This document shows, in pieces, positions 5,978 through 10,844 of a stretch of DNA of 10,844 bases. A program made the translations under genes and the position numbers. Numbering within the stretch: the first letter of the stretch is position 1; every line of letters begins with the position of its first letter. The notes under the pieces are model-generated. The model was not told where the DNA came from, did not search any database, and saw only the letters and a program-made list of their open reading frames with translations. Source of the stretch: Spirochaetaceae bacterium (GTDB taxonomy: Bacteria; Spirochaetota; Spirochaetia; Treponematales; Rectinemataceae); the NCBI GenBank assembly GCA_003452735.1, contig DMNL01000051.1, positions 1-10,844 on the forward strand, in the 5' to 3' direction.

Positions 5978-7115
5978 ACGCCTCGCTAAGATGTATGTCC
6001 AATGGGGAGAGCCCCGACAGTCGAGCGAGTCCGAGAAAAAAAGGAATCAGCAGATACAAGCGATTCGCGAGTTTCTAGAAGTCATCCAGAAAACAAGCGA
6101 AAATCGCAAAGAGCTTTTTGCAGTATCACAACAATCTCGGAGAAAGGCAACCAAGCTTTCCTATCTCCTCCTTGCAAGCGACACCGAGCCAGAAGCAATC
6201 CGCGATTCTTTTTTGCGCTCGGGCCTTATATTCAAGGAACAGCACTATAACAAGCCTGAAGTACTAATGTGGTTGGCTGGCACAGAAGCATGCTCTCGAG
6301 GCATTCATCCTTATATCGTATTCCTAATCATGTCAGCATATTGCGGACTTGAAACAGCAAATTCGGAATTTCTATGGCTCCAAGAGAAATCAAAGCTTCA
6401 AGAAACTAAGCTTACAGAATATATCGTTCCTGGAGATCTCACCGACAATATCGAAGAGGCTCTCAGCGAACCTGTGAGATTTCAGCGCACTATCCGAATA
6501 GCAGGCATGCCTTTGGCAGCATCAGCCTTCGCGGGATGCTCTCTATATTATATAGAACAGATTCTAAGCCTTGTTGGACCCATTGGTTCCTTCATACTCA
6601 CAGAGATGATAGCTGCAGCGCGCAAAAGACTTATCTCTGATGAAATATGTACCGCTCAGCAAGCTTTCCTCGACCTTTATTCGCGTCAAGAATCCGAAAG
6701 TTCAGCTATGGATAAAGAGCTGATGACAGGAATGGAAGCCTTTGAAGAATCGAGTCAGCCCGATCCAGACCTAATCCGTACAACAACCGATATCATTATG
6801 TCTGCTGAAGCGAAAGCTCTCAAGACGACACTTTCTTCTATGAGCGATAATGAAATCGCCTCACTATTGCGATGTCTCGAGCCTATAGCCCATGAACGCC
6901 TTTTAGGCCTGATTTCCCAGGGGCGACAGAGACGCATACTCATGGTGATTCAGCAGACTGATAATGTGACTAGCGAAAGAATGCTCCGAGATGCGCAGCT
7001 TTTTGCACAAAAATTGCTTTCGTCTTATGCTCCTCGAAATCTTCGGCCAGGAGAAACTCTCAAGATTCCAGAACTATTGAGAAATCTCATTTCTTCATTG
7101 CTCGGAAGAGAATAG
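5967..7115 (+). CDS. FliG-C-repeat protein with MotA-like N-terminal region, function unknown
   Basis: This 382-residue, helix-rich, soluble protein appears to have three parts. Residues about 30-128 look like a second, diverged copy of the MotA-like module in the preceding gene (LSYLLLASDTEPEAIRDSFL; later ACSRGIHPYIVFLI). Residues about 165-240 follow the FliG C-terminal domain: LAASAFAGCS resembles LALALKGAS, and ISDEICTAQQ resembles LKDVEEAQQ. Residues about 280-352 follow it again (LSSMSDNEIASLLRCL; MLRDAQLFAQKLL). The N-terminal and middle FliG domains needed for building a flagellar switch are missing, so it is not ordinary FliG. AAAGGA lies 9 nt before the ATG, and the start overlaps the upstream gene by 11 bp. 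A role at or derived from the flagellar motor is inferred; no catalytic site is visible. Confidence 0.65.
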   Translation: MLIERLAKMYVQWGEPRQSSESEKKRNQQIQAIREFLEVIQKTSENRKELFAVSQQSRRKATKLSYLLLASDTEPEAIRDSFLRSGLIFKEQHYNKPEVLMWLAGTEACSRGIHPYIVFLIMSAYCGLETANSEFLWLQEKSKLQETKLTEYIVPGDLTDNIEEALSEPVRFQRTIRIAGMPLAASAFAGCSLYYIEQILSLVGPIGSFILTEMIAAARKRLISDEICTAQQAFLDLYSRQESESSAMDKELMTGMEAFEESSQPDPDLIRTTTDIIMSAEAKALKTTLSSMSDNEIASLLRCLEPIAHERLLGLISQGRQRRILMVIQQTDNVTSERMLRDAQLFAQKLLSSYAPRNLRPGETLKIPELLRNLISSLLGRE

Positions 7116-7157
7116 CAGATAGGCCACGCGCCCAAGCAGCGATAAGGACAAAGCACT

Positions 7158-7181
7158 TAGAGCCAAGACCAAATGGCTCTA
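7158..7181. other. Perfect 8-bp inverted repeat between convergent genes
   Basis: TAGAGCCA and TGGCTCTA flank an 8-nt loop in the 122-bp gap between the convergent FliG-like gene and proC. It could form a hairpin in both transcripts. Neither side is followed by a T-run, so it is not a classical intrinsic terminator. It may be a rho-assisted or 3'-end-protecting hairpin. No better terminator is visible in this gap. Confidence 0.4.
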
Positions 7182-7237
7182 CAGAGACAAAATCAATGGC
7201 AAAGCCAGAAGGCGACTTTTGAACATAAGGTTAGTCT

Positions 7238-8047
7238 TCACTTCTGCAATAGTTTATTAGCTCGCTCGGTTGCTTTTACCACGGCCTTGATCAATGTCAC
7301 TCTAAGCCCACCATCTTCGAGTTCCATCAGGCCGTCAATGGTAGAGCCCGCAGGCGTTGTAACCTGGTCTTTGAGCTTAGCTGGATGTTCTCCTGTGACA
7401 AGCACTGTCTTAGCCGCGCCGAGCACAGTCTGCGCTGCTAGCTCAATAGAGACCTCTCGCGGCAAGCCCATCTTTACCCCACCATCTGTTAGAGCCTCAA
7501 TTATTAGGTAAACATAGGCAGGCCCAGAACCAGAAAGACCTGTAACGGCATCCATGTACTGCTCATCTAAGACAAGAGCACGGCCAACCGATTCGAAAAG
7601 CTGCTTGACTTTCTGGATTTTTGATTCTTCTGTAAAGCGTGCTGGTGCTAGTGCGGTCATGCCTTCACCAACAAGCACCCCAAGATTTGGCATAGTTCGG
7701 ATTAGTGCCACTTTTCGAGCAAGCTTTTTCTGCATCGAATCGAGCGTGACTCCTGCAACAGTCGAGACGACGACACTCTCATCGGAAATTACATCGGCTA
7801 TTTCTTGAAGTACTTCGAAGACTGTCCTGGGTTTGACTGCAATAAGAATGATCTCAGACTGCCTTGCCACTTCGCGGTTCCGAAGCACCGCCGTCACATT
7901 ATATTTATCCTCCAGATTCTTCCGATGCTGCTCAGTTCGCACAGATAGAATCACATCGGAAGGGGTAAGCAGCCCTTTTGACAAAGAACCAGCCAGAATC
8001 GCCTCTCCGATTTTGCCAGCACCAATTATTCCAAGCTTGTATTGCAT
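7238..8047 (-). CDS. proC: Pyrroline-5-carboxylate reductase
   Basis: This enzyme reduces pyrroline-5-carboxylate to proline with NAD(P)H, the last step of proline synthesis, in the cytoplasm. The 269-residue protein is full length. It has the N-terminal dinucleotide-binding motif GIIGAGKIGEAI (6-17), AVKP (70-73), the RTMPN block (117-121) and the C-terminal signature from MDAVTGLSGSGPAYVY (165-180) to LKDQVTTPAGST (225-236). The start at 8047 has GGAGG 4 nt upstream and fits the family; the longer open frame to 8128 would overlap dapD and adds unrelated residues. It begins 11 nt after the dapD stop and is the last gene of the lysine operon. Only the 7158-7181 hairpin lies downstream as a possible transcript end. 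Confidence 0.96.
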   Translation of the reverse strand: MQYKLGIIGAGKIGEAILAGSLSKGLLTPSDVILSVRTEQHRKNLEDKYNVTAVLRNREVARQSEIILIAVKPRTVFEVLQEIADVISDESVVVSTVAGVTLDSMQKKLARKVALIRTMPNLGVLVGEGMTALAPARFTEESKIQKVKQLFESVGRALVLDEQYMDAVTGLSGSGPAYVYLIIEALTDGGVKMGLPREVSIELAAQTVLGAAKTVLVTGEHPAKLKDQVTTPAGSTIDGLMELEDGGLRVTLIKAVVKATERANKLLQK

Positions 8048-8058
8048 GATTCCTCCAT

Positions 8059-8952
8059 TCAGCCACGCAAAGCCGACTCCAGGACCACAGCACTGTCGGT
8101 TTTTTCGTCGCGGTATTTTACAATACAAGGCGATGCAAGCGAAATGCCCAGACCCTCTGCATAAGAACCGCGAGCAGGTCGAGTGCCAGGAACGACAACC
8201 GCATTCTCCGGCACTTCGCTATATAAATCCATCCCCCTAACTAGATCAAAAATCCTCGTGCCCTTGGTTATGATTACGCCTGGAGCGAGCACTGCCCTTT
8301 TCTTGACCAAAATACCCTCGAAAATCCCACACATCCCACCTATAAAGACTTCGTCTTCGATAATCACGGGATTTGCCTGCGGAGGCTCAAGCACACCACC
8401 GATCTGCGCCCCTGCGGATAGATGTACCTTCTTGCCAATGTGCGCACAGGAGCCAACCAACACATGACTATCCACCATTGTGTCCTGATCTACAAAGGCT
8501 CCTACATTGATATACGAAGGCGGCATTATCACCACTCCGCGAGCGATAAATGCTCCGCGACGCACCGCAGTTCCTCCGGGGACAATCCGCACGCCATCAG
8601 AAAGAGTAAAATGCCGAGGCGAAAAGGCCGGCCTGTCAAAAAAGCTTTCGGATTGCCATGACCATTCAACCATGCCGCCTTCTTGAAAGCCGGAGAGGAT
8701 GGCTTCCTTAACCCAAGTATTTACTTTCCAAGAGCCATCCGAAAGCCTGTCCACAACTCTTATGCTGCCATTTTCCAATAATTCGAGAAATAGAGCCCAC
8801 TGTTCCTTATCGAAGTGACCTTGCTCAGAAAAAACATCTCGGAGAGTCTGAGCAACCTTATCCATTTGTGCGCCAGAAGTTATATCATCGCCCACATTAA
8901 TAAAGCTCGCATTGGTTTCAGCATCTTTATTCATCACATTGTCCATATCCAT
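8059..8952 (-). CDS. dapD: Tetrahydrodipicolinate N-succinyltransferase
   Basis: This enzyme transfers succinyl from succinyl-CoA to tetrahydrodipicolinate, the first committed step of the succinylase branch to diaminopimelate and lysine. The 297-residue protein has an N-terminal helical domain with the DapD-type block SDGSWKVNTWVKEAIL (71-86). A left-handed beta-helix of hexapeptide repeats follows at about 121-235, including GSCAHIGKKVHLSAG (167-181) and GGVLEPPQANPVIIED (185-200). The acetylase-type DapH is shorter and lacks this N-terminal domain. The ATG at 8952 overlaps the dapA stop by one base (TAATG) and no Shine-Dalgarno sequence precedes it, so translation probably depends on ribosomes finishing dapA. 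ATGs at 8946 and 8934 are possible alternatives. The open frame to 9057 lies inside dapA and is not used. Confidence 0.95.
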   Translation of the reverse strand: MDMDNVMNKDAETNASFINVGDDITSGAQMDKVAQTLRDVFSEQGHFDKEQWALFLELLENGSIRVVDRLSDGSWKVNTWVKEAILSGFQEGGMVEWSWQSESFFDRPAFSPRHFTLSDGVRIVPGGTAVRRGAFIARGVVIMPPSYINVGAFVDQDTMVDSHVLVGSCAHIGKKVHLSAGAQIGGVLEPPQANPVIIEDEVFIGGMCGIFEGILVKKRAVLAPGVIITKGTRIFDLVRGMDLYSEVPENAVVVPGTRPARGSYAEGLGISLASPCIVKYRDEKTDSAVVLESALRG

Positions 8953-9932
8953 TATAGCAAGCAGCCAAGCGCCGCCAGGACGCTCTCCATAAGCTCCTTT
9001 GTGGGCTTTGTAGCCGATACAAGCGGCAACCTTAGCCCATCGCCCGCTAGCCCGCATAACTTTAGCGCTGCCTTAACGGGAATCGGATTGGATTCCACAA
9101 AAAGCGCATCCATAAAAGGCAAAAGCTCACCATGAAGCGTCTTTGCGTCCTGGCGGCGCCCCGCGCGCGCTGCATCGACCAATGCCCTAAAGCGCCTCGG
9201 CATCACATTCGCAGCCACGCTCACTAAACCCTCTGCCCCCACTGCAATCGACGGAAGTGCGAGGCCATCGTCCCCAGAGAGCACGGTCTTTCCTTCGGGA
9301 AGCGCTCGGCAAATCTCTCCAATCTGTGCTAGGTTCCCAGAGGATTCCTTGACTGCTCTGATATTCTCAATTTTCCAGAGCTGTTGCATGACAGAGGGCG
9401 CAAGGTTGATGCCGGTGCGCCCTGGGACATTGTAGACAATAACAGGCTTAGAGCTCGCTGCAGCCGCAACCGCCCTAAAATGAGCAATCAGACCAGCTGG
9501 GGTTGGCTTATTGTAATAAGGAACGACTACAAGCACCGCGTCGGCTCCAAGATCTACCGCCTCCTCAGTCAAGCGAACCGCAGCCTTAGTCGAATTCGAG
9601 CCAGTGCCTACAACCACTGGAATGCCAAGCTTGCGCTCAACAGCCCTCCTCACAAGCTCGCGACGCTCCTCGGCCTCCACGGTAGGTCCTTCGCCCGTTG
9701 AACCTAGGACAACGACAAACTGCGCGCCGCCAGATTCGCGCTCCCAGAAAAGTCGAAAGCGCTCAAGAATTGCTCCGCCGCCAAATGTGCGGCGCGCGTA
9801 TTCGCCTGCAGAAGCCTCAAAATCTCGTCCTACAAGAAAATCGAGTAGTCGTTCGAATGCCTCATAATCGATGTTATTTGCATCATCAAACGGCGTTGCA
9901 ATGGCGACGCCTAAACCATCGATAGTATTCAT
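8952..9932 (-). CDS. dapA: 4-hydroxy-tetrahydrodipicolinate synthase with an insertion of about 34 residues
   Basis: This enzyme condenses pyruvate and aspartate semialdehyde, the entry step to diaminopimelate and lysine. The 326-residue TIM-barrel protein has the Schiff-base lysine K195 (RAVKESSGN), Y167 (VIVYNVPGRTG), Y140 (VVPYYNKP), R172 and T79 in GSTGE; S78 stands where E. coli has catalytic Thr44, keeping a hydroxyl. All these residues are shifted by 33-34 from E. coli numbering, because about 34 extra residues (roughly 37-71, rich in Arg, Gly and Phe) lie between the first helix and the GSTGE strand. The base composition is visibly more GC-rich than in neighbouring genes. GGAGG lies 11 nt before the ATG, within GAAGGAGGCA. 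The gene follows dapB after 40 nt and overlaps dapD by one base. Confidence 0.95.
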   Translation of the reverse strand: MNTIDGLGVAIATPFDDANNIDYEAFERLLDFLVGRDFEASAGEYARRTFGGGAILERFRLFWERESGGAQFVVVLGSTGEGPTVEAEERRELVRRAVERKLGIPVVVGTGSNSTKAAVRLTEEAVDLGADAVLVVVPYYNKPTPAGLIAHFRAVAAAASSKPVIVYNVPGRTGINLAPSVMQQLWKIENIRAVKESSGNLAQIGEICRALPEGKTVLSGDDGLALPSIAVGAEGLVSVAANVMPRRFRALVDAARAGRRQDAKTLHGELLPFMDALFVESNPIPVKAALKLCGLAGDGLRLPLVSATKPTKELMESVLAALGCLL

Positions 9933-9972
9933 AACCTTCTTGCCTCCTTCAGCTTTTCTTTATCTCCTTGAC

Positions 9973-10695
9973 CTAGCTAAAAAGATCATTCAGTACATCT
10001 TCCATACCAAATAGGCCCTTACGGCCTATAATCCACTGAGCCGCTTTTAGCGCTCCTGCCGCAAAGACCCGCCTATCTCTAGCACGATGGGTCATCGAGA
10101 ATTGTTCATGTGGAGCATCGAATAATATTTCGTGAACACCTGTCTCAGTCCCAGCCCGCAGTGAAGCTATGGGAATTTTATCCTTGACACAATTCTCTAC
10201 CCCAGATGCGCTCCATCCTGTATATCGTGTCGAGCTGGAAACGATCGCTCGTGCCAGAGCCTTAGCTGTTCCGCTTGGCGAGTCTTTTTTGGCTGAATGG
10301 TGGTGCTCGAAAATCGCAATTTCGCCATCCGAATACCAATCTGCAAAGCGTGCAAGCTGCGAAGCAATTCGCTGCATAAAGGCAACCGCAAAGGAAAAAT
10401 TGGGGCTTACAAGCACCCCAGTTTTTTCTCCAATGCGTACCGCCAAATCTGTAATGTCCCATCCTGTGGTTGCAATTACAAAAGGTATCTCTTTCCGAAT
10501 GGCCCAGTCGATATGCGACTCAACTGCATCGGCAGAGCTGGCATCTATGGCGACGTCTATATCACTATCGGGGATCATCTCGCCTTTATCTACCATCCAC
10601 ACCACGAAGAATTCATTTACATTACTCGCCTCCACTTCTTCGACAATCGCATGAGCTAGCTTTCCTGCTCCGAAAATACCAATCTTTATTGTCAT
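9973..10695 (-). CDS. dapB: 4-hydroxy-tetrahydrodipicolinate reductase, short form
   Basis: This enzyme reduces the DapA product to tetrahydrodipicolinate with NAD(P)H, in the cytoplasm. The 240-residue protein is at the short end of the family, like several Gram-positive and spirochaetal members. The Rossmann motif is GIFGAGKLAHA (6-16); the usual third glycine is replaced. The ATTGW segment (75-79) lines the cofactor site. The catalytic block EHHHSAKKDSPSGTA (130-144) gives H132 and K136 as equivalents of E. coli His159 and Lys163. The C-terminal LRAGTETGVHEILF and MTHRARDRRVFA blocks are typical. GGAGG lies 6 nt before the ATG, inside the end of lysC, and the ATG overlaps the lysC stop (ATGA), so the two are translationally coupled. 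Confidence 0.95.
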   Translation of the reverse strand: MTIKIGIFGAGKLAHAIVEEVEASNVNEFFVVWMVDKGEMIPDSDIDVAIDASSADAVESHIDWAIRKEIPFVIATTGWDITDLAVRIGEKTGVLVSPNFSFAVAFMQRIASQLARFADWYSDGEIAIFEHHHSAKKDSPSGTAKALARAIVSSSTRYTGWSASGVENCVKDKIPIASLRAGTETGVHEILFDAPHEQFSMTHRARDRRVFAAGALKAAQWIIGRKGLFGMEDVLNDLFS

Positions 10696-10844
10696 CTAGA
10701 ACCTCCTTCGAAAAATGCAGTATGAAGGCCGCGAATCGCCTTCTCAGCATCAGCCTCTTGCACAATGAGGCTCAAGTTTATCCCATTAGCACCCATGCTT
10801 ATTAGATCGATAGGAATGCCGTCCATTGCGATAAAAGTAGTTCT
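10692..10844 (-). CDS. lysC: Aspartate kinase, C-terminal end only (cut by window edge)
   Basis: Only the last 50 residues are inside the window. They match the final ACT-domain segment of aspartate kinase: GIPIDLISMGANGINLSLIV, followed by an acidic stretch and a helix ending in GLHTAFFE, as in LysC proteins (compare ISQGASEINLSFVV in E. coli). Aspartate kinase phosphorylates aspartate as the first step to lysine, threonine and methionine, and its ACT domains usually bind lysine or threonine for feedback control. I cannot tell which isozyme it is, or whether it is fused to another domain, because the rest is missing. The stop TGA overlaps the dapB ATG by four bases in all (ATGA), and the final Glu-Gly-Gly codons form the dapB ribosome site. 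Confidence 0.85.
   Translation of the reverse strand, partial: RTTFIAMDGIPIDLISMGANGINLSLIVQEADAEKAIRGLHTAFFEGGSR

Noticed and set aside
8048..8128. Longer proC frame starting inside dapD
   Set aside because: The ATG at 8047 has GGAGG 4 nt upstream and begins exactly at the conserved Rossmann strand; the extra residues are dapD sequence in another frame.
8953..9057. Longer dapD frame starting inside dapA
   Set aside because: The added 35 residues are the dapA end in another frame and do not resemble the DapD N-terminus.
1..10844. Mobile elements, CRISPR arrays, tRNA or rRNA genes
   Set aside because: No terminal inverted repeats, transposase or integrase motifs, regularly spaced repeats or RNA-gene signatures were seen on either strand.

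Overview
The window is a compact bacterial chromosomal segment with no tRNA, rRNA, insertion sequence, integrase or CRISPR array. Gene content suggests a spirochaete, possibly treponeme-like: FliG/MotA-type domains, lspA beside a tiny two-helix membrane protein, moderate GC, strong AAGGAGG-type ribosome sites. This placement is an inference; no single marker here proves it.

Layout. (1) 1-5209, minus strand: a run read in the order Nif3-like metal protein, lspA, small membrane protein, DUF1015 protein, serA, serC. It ends at a clear intrinsic terminator (9-47). serA, serC and probably the DUF1015 protein serve phosphoserine/serine metabolism. lspA matures lipoproteins. (2) 5210-5560, a 351-base divergent intergenic region. 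It holds a strong minus-strand promoter, a structured RNA of about 90 nt ending in a near-perfect terminator, a possible leaderless promoter for the Nif3-like gene, an AT-rich stretch with a 10-bp tandem repeat, and a plus-strand -10 box. (3) 5561-7115, plus strand: two overlapping genes without close relatives that I recognise. By eye they look like cytoplasmic parts of the flagellar stator protein MotA (no membrane helices) joined to two FliG C-terminal-type modules. This is the most unusual content. (4) 7116-7237, a convergent gap with one 8-bp hairpin. (5) 7238-10844, minus strand: lysC (C-terminal end only), dapB, dapA, dapD, proC. This is a tightly coupled lysine/diaminopimelate operon (succinylase branch) with the last proline-biosynthesis gene at its end.

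How they work together. LysC makes aspartyl phosphate. DapA and DapB build tetrahydrodipicolinate after aspartate-semialdehyde formation (asd is not in the window), and DapD succinylates it. Lysine and meso-diaminopimelate are the expected end products. ProC makes proline from pyrroline-5-carboxylate. SerA and SerC make phosphoserine; no serB-type phosphatase is present, and the DUF1015 protein is a reasonable candidate for the missing phosphoserine/serine step.

All alignments were done by eye from memory of the families. No database search, RNA folding program or structure prediction was run.
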